DNA of 64,000 nucleotides from Clostridiales bacterium (GTDB taxonomy: Bacteria > Bacillota > Clostridia > Oscillospirales > Oscillospiraceae): NCBI GenBank assembly GCA_902362775.1, contig CABIXV010000006.1, positions 1 through 64,000 on the forward strand, written 5' to 3'. The stretch's first letter is position 1, and every line of letters starts with the position of its first letter. Under the pieces are notes generated by a model. It searched no databases and had not been told where the DNA came from. It saw only the letters and a program-made list of their open reading frames with translations. This document shows, in pieces, positions 7,395 through 15,622 of this stretch. Made by a program: the position numbers and the translations under genes.

Positions 7395-9467
7395 TTATTC
7401 TTCAGCCATGGCCTTGGCAGCGGCGATGGCCTTCTCCTGAGCCGCAGGGGGACAGTCCTCGTAGCGGACAAAGTGGAACACATAGGAGCCGCGGGATTGA
7501 GTCATCGCCCGCAGGTCAATCGCATAGGATGTCATTTCAGCCATGGGTACCTCGGCCTCGATCACCTGCTCGCCGCCCTCAGTGGGGGTCATGCCCATGA
7601 CACGGCCTCGGCGCTTGTTCAAATCGCCGATGACATCGCCCATGTAACTGTCAGGCACGGTGACCTTCAGCTCACCCACAGGCTCCAGTAGCACAGGGTT
7701 GGCCTCAGGCATAGCCGCCTTATAGGCCAGCTGGGCAGCGGTCTTGAAGGCGATTTCAGAGGAGTCCACAGGGTGGTAGCTTCCATCATACAGCACGGCC
7801 TTCAGGTTGACCACTGGATAGCCGGCCAGGGGGCCGTGGACGCAGGCCTCACGCAGACCCTTCTCCACAGCGGGGAAGAAGTTTTTGGGCACGGAGCCGC
7901 CGAAGACCTCCTCGGCAAAGACCATCTCTTCCTCCTCCAGGTTGGGCTCAAAGCGGATCCATACGTCACCAAACTGTCCGGAGCCGCCGGTCTGCTTCTT
8001 GTGCCGGCCCTGCTTCTGGACCGTCTTGCGAATTTTCTCCCGGTAGGGCACGCGGGGCGCCTTCAATTCAGCATCCACGTTGAAACGGCTTTTCAGCTTG
8101 GAAACCAGCACGTCTACCTGGATGTCGCCGGCGGCGTAGATGACCATCTGGTGGGTCTCGGCGTTGTTCACCACATAGAAGGAGGGATCTTCCTCATTCA
8201 GCCGGTTCAGGCCCTGAGCCACCTTGTCCTCCTGCCCCCGGGTCTTGGGGGCGATGGCCACGGAGTAACAGGCCTCAGCGAAGGGAATCTGCTTCAGGGC
8301 TACCACCTTCCGGGGGTCACACAGGGTATCGCCGGTCTTGACTTTCTCCATCTTGCCGATGGCGCCGATGTCGCCGCAGCCCAGCTCCTTGACCTCCTCG
8401 GCCTTCTTGCCCCGCATAACATACAGGCGGCCCAGCTTCTCGCTGGCGCCAGTGCGGGCGTTGACCAATGTCAAATCGGAGGTGATGACGCCGGACAACA
8501 CCTTGATATAGGAGTACTTGCCGTACTGGTCGGACACGGTCTTAAACACAAAAGCGGTGGGCACGCCGCCGGGGGACACCACGAAGGGCTCGGTCTCGCC
8601 GTCCTGACGGGTGGCCTTGTGGTAGTTACCTTCCATGGGGTTAGGCAGCAGATCCACAATATAGTCCATCAGCATCAGAGAACCCATAGTGTTGACGGCG
8701 GAACCGCACAGCACGGGGAACAGAGACAGCTCCCGCACGCCTTGACGCAGGCCCTGGATCATCTCAGCGTATGTGAAATCCTCTCCGCCGAAGAATTTGT
8801 CCATAAACTCCTCGCTGGTCTCGGCCACAGACTCCTTCAGCGCGTCGTTAAACTCGGTGATGACCGCCTCCTTGCCCTCAGGAATGTCGATCTCCACCCG
8901 CTTGCCGTTCTGCATCTCATAGGCCCGCTTGTTCAGCACGTCGATGATACCGGTGACTTTCTTGCCCTCATTCCAAATGGGGACCACCACGGGGGCAATC
9001 TTGTTGCCGTACTTCTCACGCAGGGCCTCAAAGGTGGCGTTGTAGTCGGAGTTCTCCTCGTCCGTCTTGGAGATGTAGATGAAGCGGGGCATATTCCGCT
9101 CCTCGCAGTATTTCCACGCCTTCTCCAGTCCCACGGAGATGCCGTCCTTGGCGGAGCAGACGATGATAGCGGCGTCAGCGGCCCGCAGGGCTTCCATCAC
9201 CTCACCGGCAAAGTCGAAGCCACCGGGGGCGTCCAGCACATTGATCTTACAGCCCTTGTACTCCAGGGGAGCGACCGCCAGAGAGATGGAGATCTGACGC
9301 TTGACTTCCTCCGGGTCATAGTCACAGACCGTATTCCCGTCCACAGACTTGCCCATCCGGTCCAGGGCGCCAGTCATATAAAGCAGGCTCTCCGCCAGAG
9401 CGGTCTTTCCGCTCCCGCCGTGGCCCAGCAGGCAGACATTTCGAATGTTTTGTACAGAATAGCTCAT
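7395..9467 (-). CDS. Divergent EF-G-like translational GTPase
   Basis: The 690-aa protein has all five EF-G domains: a GTPase with P-loop GHGGSGKTAL (15-24), a beta barrel, and domains III-V ending near residue 670. It differs from true EF-G at key sites. The G3 motif reads DAPGGFDF where EF-G has DTPGHVDF, so the catalytic histidine is replaced by glycine. The G4 motif reads SKTD instead of NKxD, and the switch I RGITI segment reads RQISIS. It is therefore a paralogue (FusA2 / EF-G-like group) with probably altered GTP hydrolysis rather than the housekeeping factor. It starts after AAGGAG and is transcribed alone. Confidence 0.88.
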   Translation of the reverse strand: MSYSVQNIRNVCLLGHGGSGKTALAESLLYMTGALDRMGKSVDGNTVCDYDPEEVKRQISISLAVAPLEYKGCKINVLDAPGGFDFAGEVMEALRAADAAIIVCSAKDGISVGLEKAWKYCEERNMPRFIYISKTDEENSDYNATFEALREKYGNKIAPVVVPIWNEGKKVTGIIDVLNKRAYEMQNGKRVEIDIPEGKEAVITEFNDALKESVAETSEEFMDKFFGGEDFTYAEMIQGLRQGVRELSLFPVLCGSAVNTMGSLMLMDYIVDLLPNPMEGNYHKATRQDGETEPFVVSPGGVPTAFVFKTVSDQYGKYSYIKVLSGVITSDLTLVNARTGASEKLGRLYVMRGKKAEEVKELGCGDIGAIGKMEKVKTGDTLCDPRKVVALKQIPFAEACYSVAIAPKTRGQEDKVAQGLNRLNEEDPSFYVVNNAETHQMVIYAAGDIQVDVLVSKLKSRFNVDAELKAPRVPYREKIRKTVQKQGRHKKQTGGSGQFGDVWIRFEPNLEEEEMVFAEEVFGGSVPKNFFPAVEKGLREACVHGPLAGYPVVNLKAVLYDGSYHPVDSSEIAFKTAAQLAYKAAMPEANPVLLEPVGELKVTVPDSYMGDVIGDLNKRRGRVMGMTPTEGGEQVIEAEVPMAEMTSYAIDLRAMTQSRGSYVFHFVRYEDCPPAAQEKAIAAAKAMAEE

Positions 9468-9536
9468 AATCTTGTTTCCACTCCTTATGTGTTGGACTAT
9501 TGCTCCGCCCCTGTGAGGCGTTACATGCTGTTAGTC

Positions 9537-9565
9537 ATTATACATTAAATTCGTCTCTCTGACAA
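9537..9565 (-). promoter_or_regulatory. Sigma-A promoter of the EF-G-like gene
   Basis: On the reverse strand TTGTCA (9560-9565) and a perfect TATAAT (9537-9542) are spaced by 17 bases. The leader is about 60 nt. Between 9566 and 9687 nothing else is evident. Confidence 0.8.
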
Positions 9566-9687
9566 CTGTTTTTTTGGCATGGGAGCAGCTCTTTCCCCAG
9601 TGCCCGCCGGGAGGTCTCACTATTTTTCGTGAAAAGTGCCCAAATCGTCTAAAATCCTCCATTTTCTCCCGCGTTCTCCAGAAATGG

Positions 9688-9718
9688 CAAAAAAATGGCC
9701 TCCGGTCGAAACCGGAGG
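9688..9718 (-). terminator. Terminator of the dusB-sigma-anti-sigma operon
   Basis: CCTCCGGT (9699-9706) pairs with ACCGGAGG (9711-9718) around a tetraloop. On the reverse strand it is followed by a run of U residues (A-run 9688-9695). It starts 17 bases past the anti-sigma stop codon. Confidence 0.85.
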
Positions 9719-9735
9719 TCATAAATCAAAGTGTG

Positions 9736-10695
9736 TCACTGTCCTTCAAGCAGCACCAGGGCGCAGAGCTGGTCCTGATCCGTTTGGCCCGCCAGCGCGC
9801 TGCCGCTCTCCTCCTGCTGGGCCAGGGCAGCCAGCCCCTCTAGCTGGGCCGCTGTAATAAAACAGCAGGGGCGGCCGGCCTCATCGGTCAGCCACTCTGG
9901 GGTCTCACCCAGAACATCCTCCCAGCCCTCGGGCAGACGGTCCAGGGTAAGCACCGCGGCCACCGTCTGGCCCGCCACCTCATACATCGGGCCGGGGGCA
10001 GTCTGGAGCATCGAGGGAGTCCCATTTCCAGAGACGTTTTCCTCCGGAACACCTCTCTCCAATGCGTCCACCTTGGGAGCCCCTACATCGGATGGCTCCT
10101 GTCCCCGCGATTCCGAGCGGAGCTCGGGCGACACTCCGCTGTCTGGCGCGGGGGACTGTGCGCTCTCGTCCAGCTCCGCCCCATAGGGGGAAATATCCGT
10201 TTGTCCACCCGGTTCGCTTCTCTCTTGGCCCTCCGCCCCACTGTTCTCCGACTCCGCGCTCTGGGGATCATCGGCTTCGAACAGGCTGATATTCACCTGG
10301 GGCTCCTCCTGCCACAGATCCGTGGCGCTCGCAACGCTTAACTGATTGTCGGCGGCCCGGTCCCACAGGCCCCCGCGGTACAGGCCGATACACAGGGCGG
10401 CGCAGGCGGCCAGTCCGGCCAGCGCCTTGAACTGGGGCCGCTTAAATAAGGGGACCACCTTTGGCCTGGACTGCTCTGCCCGAACTCGGTCCATGACGCC
10501 CTGAGTGAATCCCTCAGGGGCAGGGATATCCTCTAAGCCCTGGAACGAGTCGTGCAGAGCGGCAAGCCGCTCCTCGATGGCCCGGCAAGTGGGGCATTGG
10601 TCCAGATGCTCCTCCAGCTCCCGTTCCTCTTCGTCGGACAGCTGCCCGTCCAGATGGGCGGAGATCCACTCCAGATATGTTTCGCAATTTTCCAT
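9736..10695 (-). CDS. Zinc-finger anti-sigma factor, membrane-anchored
   Basis: The 319-aa protein begins with a ZAS/zf-HC2 domain: C4, then HLDQCPTC (H30, C34, C37), the H-x3-C-x2-C motif used to bind ECF sigma factors. A single hydrophobic segment (about residues 92-108) is followed by a long acidic, Ser/Glu-rich extracytoplasmic region without a recognised domain. Its ribosome site GGGAGGTGA overlaps the stop of the sigma factor gene, so the pair is translationally coupled. It should sequester the neighbouring sigma factor until an envelope signal releases it; the signal is unknown. Confidence 0.88.
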   Translation of the reverse strand: MENCETYLEWISAHLDGQLSDEEERELEEHLDQCPTCRAIEERLAALHDSFQGLEDIPAPEGFTQGVMDRVRAEQSRPKVVPLFKRPQFKALAGLAACAALCIGLYRGGLWDRAADNQLSVASATDLWQEEPQVNISLFEADDPQSAESENSGAEGQERSEPGGQTDISPYGAELDESAQSPAPDSGVSPELRSESRGQEPSDVGAPKVDALERGVPEENVSGNGTPSMLQTAPGPMYEVAGQTVAAVLTLDRLPEGWEDVLGETPEWLTDEAGRPCCFITAAQLEGLAALAQQEESGSALAGQTDQDQLCALVLLEGQ

Positions 10696-10701
10696 GCCGG
10701 G

Positions 10702-11313
10702 TCACCTCCCTTCTGTTCCTTTCGATGGTTTAGACGTGGGTGAATCGGAAAAGTTCCCATCTTCCAGCAAAATTTTTCGCAGGGCCAGCCGGGCCCGGGC
10801 GATGCGGGATTTTACGGTCCCCAGATCCAGGGCCAGGGCGTCACCGATCTCCTGATAGCTCAGTCCGGACAGCTCCCGCATAACCAGCACCTGCCGGTGG
10901 TGGTCGGGCAACCGCTCCAGCCCCTGGGACACCGCCCGGTTCAGCTCCGCCCTCTCCAACTGGCGGTGTGGGTCCTGCTCCCAATCGGCAGGCTCTGTCC
11001 AGGAAAGCTCCTCATCATCGATGGACTGAACCGGCGCCACCTCCCGGCGGCGGGCCTGCCTTCGCAAGAAGTCGATACACACGTTGGTGGCCAGCCGATA
11101 GACCCAGGTGGAGAAGCTGCTCTCCCCCTGGAAGGACGGCAGGGCCTGCCATGCCCTCAGGAATGCCTCCTGGGCCAGGTCGGCTCCCTCCTCCCGGTCC
11201 CCTGTCAGCCGCACGCACAGGGAGTAGACCTTATTCTGATTGTCCACCACCAGCCGCTCAAAAGCAGTCTGGTCGCCGGCTTTGGCCCTTGCCACAAGGT
11301 CCTGGTCGGACAT
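10702..11313 (-). CDS. ECF-type RNA polymerase sigma factor
   Basis: A 203-aa extracytoplasmic-function sigma factor. Region 2 (about 20-90) contains DLAQEAFLRAWQ and FSTWVYRLATNVCIDFLRR. Region 4 (about 130-185) has LPDHHRQVLVMRELSGLSYQ followed by EIGDALALDLGTVKSRIARA, the DNA-binding helix-turn-helix. ATG 11313 follows GGGAGGGAG; the longer frame would start with GTG at 11334. It sits 31 bases downstream of a P-loop kinase gene and is coupled to the anti-sigma gene. The arrangement resembles SigW-RsiW. Confidence 0.92.
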   Translation of the reverse strand: MSDQDLVARAKAGDQTAFERLVVDNQNKVYSLCVRLTGDREEGADLAQEAFLRAWQALPSFQGESSFSTWVYRLATNVCIDFLRRQARRREVAPVQSIDDEELSWTEPADWEQDPHRQLERAELNRAVSQGLERLPDHHRQVLVMRELSGLSYQEIGDALALDLGTVKSRIARARLALRKILLEDGNFSDSPTSKPSKGTEGR

Positions 11314-11344
11314 CTCCGCTCCCTCCCAACTCACAGTTCTTTCA

Positions 11345-11863
11345 TCAAAGTATTTTCTCCAGGTCTATCTCATACTCCCTGTCTATCAGCACATAGGGAT
11401 GACCATATTGCTGACAGGCCCGCAGATTCTCCTCATTCTCCCGCTCCAGGGCCTCCCGGTCCAGGGACGGGTCCAGCCGCCGCTCGATGGCGCCGCCACA
11501 GGCCAGAATCTGGTCGAAGCGCTCCCAGATATACCGCCGGCTGAAGATCAGCCAGATAGCCTGGAGCTGATCTAGGTAGTACGGCACAAAATCTTTCGTA
11601 AAGTCGCAGGGAATGTAGCACCCCTCCACCACCAGATTCTGCCCGTTTTCAATGGCCGTCTTGATCATTTCCCGTGCAACCGGCCAGAGAAGGGCGGTCA
11701 GCTCCTTGTCCGGGCTGTCCGGCGTCAGCGAGGTCAGACCACTCCGGATCAGTCCCATTTTCAGATGGTCCAGGGACAGATAGGGCCAGCCCCGTTCCTC
11801 CAGCACCCGCTGGGCCAGCAGCGTCTTGCCGGTGTGGGTACTGCCCGCAATCAAAAGCACCAT
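11345..11863 (-). CDS. P-loop nucleotide kinase-like protein
   Basis: A 172-aa cytosolic protein with Walker A GSTHTGKT at residues 7-14. A kinase-like core follows: YLSLDHLKMGLIR in the substrate-binding position, LVVEGCYIPCDF as a central strand, and an Arg-rich lid (about 105-150). It resembles small-molecule kinases such as adenylylsulfate, 2-phosphoglycerate or zeta-toxin-like kinases, but I cannot assign a substrate. It lies 13 bases after dusB and 31 bases before the ECF sigma gene, with no terminator in between. Confidence 0.7.
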   Translation of the reverse strand: MVLLIAGSTHTGKTLLAQRVLEERGWPYLSLDHLKMGLIRSGLTSLTPDSPDKELTALLWPVAREMIKTAIENGQNLVVEGCYIPCDFTKDFVPYYLDQLQAIWLIFSRRYIWERFDQILACGGAIERRLDPSLDREALERENEENLRACQQYGHPYVLIDREYEIDLEKIL

Positions 11864-11876
11864 ACCGCTGCCCTCT

Positions 11877-12848
11877 TCAACACAGGTCCCGCTTGATCCC
11901 CCTGGTCACCCGGTACACGTCCTCCAGGGTGGTGATCTTCACAATTTGTTCCTTGTAATAACCCGCATGGGGGACACCCTTTAGATACCAGGCATAGTGC
12001 CGCCTGGCCTCCAGGCAGGCGATCTTCTCCCCCTTGTTGGCCGCTGATAGCTCAAACTGGCGCACGGCGGTGTCGCACCGCTGGGCCAGGGGGGGTATCT
12101 CCGGGATGGGCCGGCCCTCCAGAGCGGCCCGGCACTGGGCAAAGAGCCAGGGGTTGCCGAACACCCCCCGGCCGATCATGGCTATGTCCGCCCCGGTATA
12201 GTTCAAAATACGGGGGGCGTCCTCCGGACGAAACACGTCGCCATTGGCGATGACTGGAATCTCCACCGCTTTTTTTACCTCTCGAATCCAGTCCCAGTCA
12301 GCGGTCCCTGCGTACATCTGATTCCTGGTCCTGCCGTGGACTGCTACGGAGGCCACACCGGCCGCCTCCATAGCCTTGGCGAACTCCACACAGTTGATGG
12401 AGCCCTTATCCCAGCCTAAGCGGAATTTGACCGTAACAGGGCAGCCCGCTCCCCGGATGACCGCCTCAGCCACCTTTACCGCCTTGTCTGGGTCCCGCAT
12501 CAGCCCGGAGCCGTCTCCGGAGTTAGCCACCTTGGGGACAGGACAGCCCATGTTGATGTCGATAAAATCGGCCCCGGACACCTCATGGGCAATGGCGGCC
12601 GCCTCCTCCATGCACACCGGGTCACTGCCAAAGATCTGGGCAGCAGCGGGGCTCTCTCCGTCCCCCAGTTGGAGCAGAGGGATGGACTTCTTGTCCTGGT
12701 AGCACAGGGCCTTGGCGCTGACCATCTCGGTGCAGGTCAGTCCTGCCCCCTGCTCCCGGCAGATGGTACGGAAGGCCAGGTCTGTCACCCCCGCCATGGG
12801 GGCCAGGGCCAGGGGGGTGTCTATTTTGATTCCTCCAATAGATACCAT
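11877..12848 (-). CDS. dusB: tRNA-dihydrouridine synthase
   Basis: DusB reduces specific uridines in tRNA using FMN and NADPH. The 323-aa protein shows the TIM-barrel signature: LALAPMAGVTDLAFR near the N-terminus, DINMGCPVPKVANSGDGSGL with the catalytic cysteine, and VAVHGRTRNQMYAGTADW. ATG 12848 follows GGAGGATAT. It opens a likely four-gene transcript dusB / kinase / ECF sigma / anti-sigma, whose promoter overlaps that of the divergent DUF815 gene. Confidence 0.95.
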   Translation of the reverse strand: MVSIGGIKIDTPLALAPMAGVTDLAFRTICREQGAGLTCTEMVSAKALCYQDKKSIPLLQLGDGESPAAAQIFGSDPVCMEEAAAIAHEVSGADFIDINMGCPVPKVANSGDGSGLMRDPDKAVKVAEAVIRGAGCPVTVKFRLGWDKGSINCVEFAKAMEAAGVASVAVHGRTRNQMYAGTADWDWIREVKKAVEIPVIANGDVFRPEDAPRILNYTGADIAMIGRGVFGNPWLFAQCRAALEGRPIPEIPPLAQRCDTAVRQFELSAANKGEKIACLEARRHYAWYLKGVPHAGYYKEQIVKITTLEDVYRVTRGIKRDLC

Positions 12849-12907
12849 ATATCCTCCAATGTCCACGGCCGTAAAAGACGTGCGGGCCGCTTCACAAATA
12901 TCTAGTT

Positions 12908-12959
12908 ATTTTATCATACCCTTCCCTGGTTGACAAGGCCGCCCATTCCCTATTAAAAT
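12908..12959. promoter_or_regulatory. Overlapping divergent promoters for dusB and the DUF815 gene
   Basis: Forward: TTGACA (12930-12935), 18-base spacer, TAAAAT (12954-12959). Reverse: TTGTCA (complement of 12931-12936), 17-base spacer, TAAAAT (complement of 12908-12913). The heptamer TTGACAA supplies the -35 element on both strands, so the two promoters cannot be occupied at the same time. Confidence 0.7.
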
Positions 12960-12989
12960 AGGAAAAAACCTTGGAATGGGGAGATCACT

Positions 12990-14189
12990 ATGGAATTGAC
13001 GGCGCTGCGGGCTGCCCTTCGGGGCCTTTCCTCTTACCGCGAACTGAAGGAGCTGCCGGTGATGGCCCACATGGTCCATCTGCTGGACCACCTAGCTGGC
13101 GGCCAGGGAGAGGAGGCCGTGGACGACTACACCGCCCTGTTTTACTATCTGCGCCGAGAAGGCTTTACCGGTCTGGGGGACTGGCTTTGGGACCAGCTTC
13201 GGTACACCGAATCCCCCTATGCTTTACTGGCCGAACGGGGGGGCGCCGACCCGGCCCTGGAGAACGCCGCCCGACGGGACGTAGGCACTCTGGTACTGTT
13301 AGCCCAGACGGACTGCGACCGGTATATCGGCGCCATGAAGGCGCTGCTATCCGGCGACTGGTCCCCCGCTCTAGCAGGGCTGCCCCGGTGGAGCGCCACC
13401 GCCCCCTTCGACTTTGACTCCCTCACCCAGTTCTATCGGGAGCACGGCGCCGGGCTCTATGCCAGGTATCGTGCCTTCCTGTGGGAGGATGGGCAGCTCA
13501 TCCCCGTGGCCGACCCGGACTGCCCCCAGCCCCAGGACCTGCTGGGCTACGAGCTTCAGCGGGAGCAGGTGGAGCAGAACACCCGGCTGCTCCTCTCCGG
13601 CCGTCAGGCCAACAATGTCCTTCTATTTGGCGACGGAGGAACCGGCAAGTCAGCTACCGTCAAGTCCATGCTCTACCTGCCCGGCATGGAGGACCTGCGG
13701 CTCATTGAGATTCAGAAGGAGAACCTCACCGGCCTTCCCAGCCTGATCCGCTCTCTGGCCTCCCGGCGGCAGAAGTTCATTCTGTTCATCGACGACCTGG
13801 CCTTTGACCAGGATGACAAGACCTACTCCTCTATGAAGACTATCCTGGAGGGCAGTCTGGAGAAGCGGCCTGTCAATGTGGCGATCTACGCCACCTCCAA
13901 TCGCCGCCACCTGGTCCGTCAGACCTTTACCGACCGGGCCGGGGACGAGGTGGACACCTTTGAGACGATTTCGGAAAAGACCGCCCTGGCCGAGCGCTTC
14001 GGCCTGCGTATCCCCTACCTGACGATGAACAAGGCCGGCTTTCTGGCCCTGGTGGACCATCTGGCCGACCAGGCGGGGGTCCAGATGGAGCGGGAACAGC
14101 TCCACGCTCAGGCGATGGCCTGGGAAATCCGCCACTCCGGCCGAACCCCCCGGGTGGCCCGACAGTTTATCGCCAGCCTCGGTGCCTGA
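12990..14189 (+). CDS. DUF815-type AAA ATPase
   Basis: The 399-aa protein has Walker A LLFGDGGTGKSATVK (about 211-225) and Walker B KFILFIDDLAFD (about 260-271), with a sensor region IYATSNRRHLV. This is the layout of DUF815 ATP-binding proteins, common in Firmicutes and without an established function. The N-terminal 190 residues are helical and probably substrate- or partner-binding. It starts at ATG 12990 after a GGGGAGA site and is monocistronic, ending at a strong terminator. Confidence 0.85.
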   Translation: MELTALRAALRGLSSYRELKELPVMAHMVHLLDHLAGGQGEEAVDDYTALFYYLRREGFTGLGDWLWDQLRYTESPYALLAERGGADPALENAARRDVGTLVLLAQTDCDRYIGAMKALLSGDWSPALAGLPRWSATAPFDFDSLTQFYREHGAGLYARYRAFLWEDGQLIPVADPDCPQPQDLLGYELQREQVEQNTRLLLSGRQANNVLLFGDGGTGKSATVKSMLYLPGMEDLRLIEIQKENLTGLPSLIRSLASRRQKFILFIDDLAFDQDDKTYSSMKTILEGSLEKRPVNVAIYATSNRRHLVRQTFTDRAGDEVDTFETISEKTALAERFGLRIPYLTMNKAGFLALVDHLADQAGVQMEREQLHAQAMAWEIRHSGRTPRVARQFIASLGA

Positions 14190-14201
14190 CTGTTTGGGAG
14201 A

Positions 14202-14239
14202 AAATGGGCCATACAACATGGTATGGCCCATTTCTTTTT
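14202..14239 (+). terminator. Terminator of the DUF815 gene
   Basis: AAATGGGCCATAC (14202-14214) pairs perfectly with 14221-14233 around a 6-base loop, followed by CTTTTTC. It may also serve the convergent GNAT gene ending at 14240. Confidence 0.85.
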
Positions 14240-14701
14240 CTATTTTCTGGGACAGAGGTACACCATGATCTGTTCCCCGTGGGGATCTCTCTTTCCTGTA
14301 AAACGAAATCCGAACTTCTGGTACAGCTCCGCCGCGGCCCAATTTCCTTCCACGATACTCAAATAGATTTTTTTACAGCGGTACTCCTCCCGGAGACGCT
14401 GGATCAGGCCGGCCAAAGCCGCCTTTCCATATCCCCTGCCCTGGTGTTCCCCCGCAATCAACAGGCGGTCCAGCCACACCCGCCCAAAGGGAAAACTCTC
14501 TAACGGAAACTTCCCATACATCGCAAATCCTACGGGGCGCTCTCCGTCTAAAATCAGGACAGGCCGCCAGCCCTTCCACTGCTCTGCCTCTGCCAAACAC
14601 TGCTCTACCGGCTCTACCAGCCCCTCCTGTCCAGGAGCTCCATGGAGCCTCAATGCCTGCGCTCTGTTTTTTTCTGTCACAGGTTCAAACTTCAGTTTCA
14701 T
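14240..14701 (-). CDS. GNAT-family N-acetyltransferase
   Basis: The 153-aa protein has a full GNAT domain. Motif A is RLLIAGEHQGRGYGKAAL (about 88-105), with the R/Q-x-x-G-x-G/A acetyl-CoA loop QGRGYG. The C-terminal motif is NWAAAELYQKFGF. The length and the motif order fit BltD/PaiA-like polyamine acetyltransferases, but substrate specificity cannot be read from the sequence. It lies upstream of nothing on its strand and ends at a shared terminator. Confidence 0.88.
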   Translation of the reverse strand: MKLKFEPVTEKNRAQALRLHGAPGQEGLVEPVEQCLAEAEQWKGWRPVLILDGERPVGFAMYGKFPLESFPFGRVWLDRLLIAGEHQGRGYGKAALAGLIQRLREEYRCKKIYLSIVEGNWAAAELYQKFGFRFTGKRDPHGEQIMVYLCPRK

Positions 14702-14715
14702 CTTTTCCTCCGCGA

Positions 14716-14753
14716 AAAGGCGGCCCCTCTATTCGGATGGCAGAGGGGCCGCC
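14716..14753 (-). terminator. Terminator of ucpA
   Basis: GGCGGCCCCTCT (14719-14730) pairs with AGAGGGGCCGCC (14742-14753). On the reverse strand the stem is followed by UUUU. Confidence 0.85.
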
Positions 14754-14770
14754 CTTTGGTTCCCGCTTGT

Positions 14771-15559
14771 CTACACGCCCATGGTACTCGTTTCCGGCAG
14801 GGTAGAGCCCCCGTCGATGACGAACTGGGCGCCGGTCAGGTAGCTGGCCTCGTCGCTGGACAGGAAAGCGGCCAGCTCGCCCACCTCCCTGGGATCGGCC
14901 AGCCGCCCCAGGGGAATGGAAGCGGCGATGCCATCAATGACGGACTGGGGGTTCTCCGGGCAGGACTGGTCCGCCATCCCCCGGACCATTGGGGTCAGGA
15001 CATAGCCTGGGCAGATGGCATTGACATTGACATAGGGAGCGAACTCCCGTGCCAGGGCTTTGGTCAGCCCCACCAGGGCGGCTTTGCTCATGGCGTAGGC
15101 CGCCTCCCCCGGATCGGCTACCATATCGCCGGTGACAGAGGACATGATGACGATTTTGCCCCACTTGCGCTCCACCATACCGGGCAGCACAGCCTTACAG
15201 GTGTTCCAAGCCCCCTTCACGTTGATGTCCAGGTGGGCATCCCGGTCCTCGTCGCTCTGGGTCAGAAAGTCCCCCAGGCGGCAGATGCCCGCGTTGGACA
15301 CCAGAATATCGATTTGGCCAAACTCCTTCACCCCCGCCTCATAGCCGGCACGGACGCTGTCCATATCGGACACATCCATGCGGACGGCCACAGCCTGGGC
15401 TCCCTCGGCGCGGAGCTGGGCGGCCATATCCTCCACCCCCTGGCCGCGGGCGGCCAGCACCACTCTGGCGCCGTGCTTGACAAAGGTGCGGGCGATGCCC
15501 TCTCCGATGCCTTTGGAGGCTCCGGTAATTAAGGCTGTCTTTCCATCCAGTTTACCCAT
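14771..15559 (-). CDS. ucpA: Short-chain dehydrogenase, UcpA-like
   Basis: An NAD(P)-dependent oxidoreductase of 262 aa. It has the Rossmann motif TGASKGIG (about 12-19), NAG near 89, and the catalytic triad region SSVTGDMVADPGEAAYAMSK (Ser, Tyr-x3-Lys). Similarity to enterobacterial UcpA is unusually strong along the whole length, including GKTALITGA, DINVKGAWN, ICPGYV and the C-terminus GGSTLPET. The substrate of UcpA is not firmly established. ATG 15559 follows AGGAG; GTG 15568 is less likely. It is separated from ilvE by a terminator. Confidence 0.88.
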   Translation of the reverse strand: MGKLDGKTALITGASKGIGEGIARTFVKHGARVVLAARGQGVEDMAAQLRAEGAQAVAVRMDVSDMDSVRAGYEAGVKEFGQIDILVSNAGICRLGDFLTQSDEDRDAHLDINVKGAWNTCKAVLPGMVERKWGKIVIMSSVTGDMVADPGEAAYAMSKAALVGLTKALAREFAPYVNVNAICPGYVLTPMVRGMADQSCPENPQSVIDGIAASIPLGRLADPREVGELAAFLSSDEASYLTGAQFVIDGGSTLPETSTMGV

Positions 15560-15580
15560 TTGAAACACTCCTATCTTTTG

Positions 15581-15609
15581 AAAAGGGGCCCGGTATTCAC
15601 CGGACCCCT
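15581..15609 (-). terminator. Terminator of ilvE
   Basis: The 11-bp stem 15584-15594 / 15599-15609 contains one G-U pair in the reverse-strand RNA and is followed by UUUU. Confidence 0.8.
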
Positions 15610-15622
15610 AACTTGGCTCAAA

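Noticed and set aside
7773..9548. 591-aa forward open frame opposite the EF-G-like gene
   Set aside because: His/Gly/Leu/Val-rich shadow translation without domains; the reverse strand has the promoter, ribosome site and full EF-G architecture.
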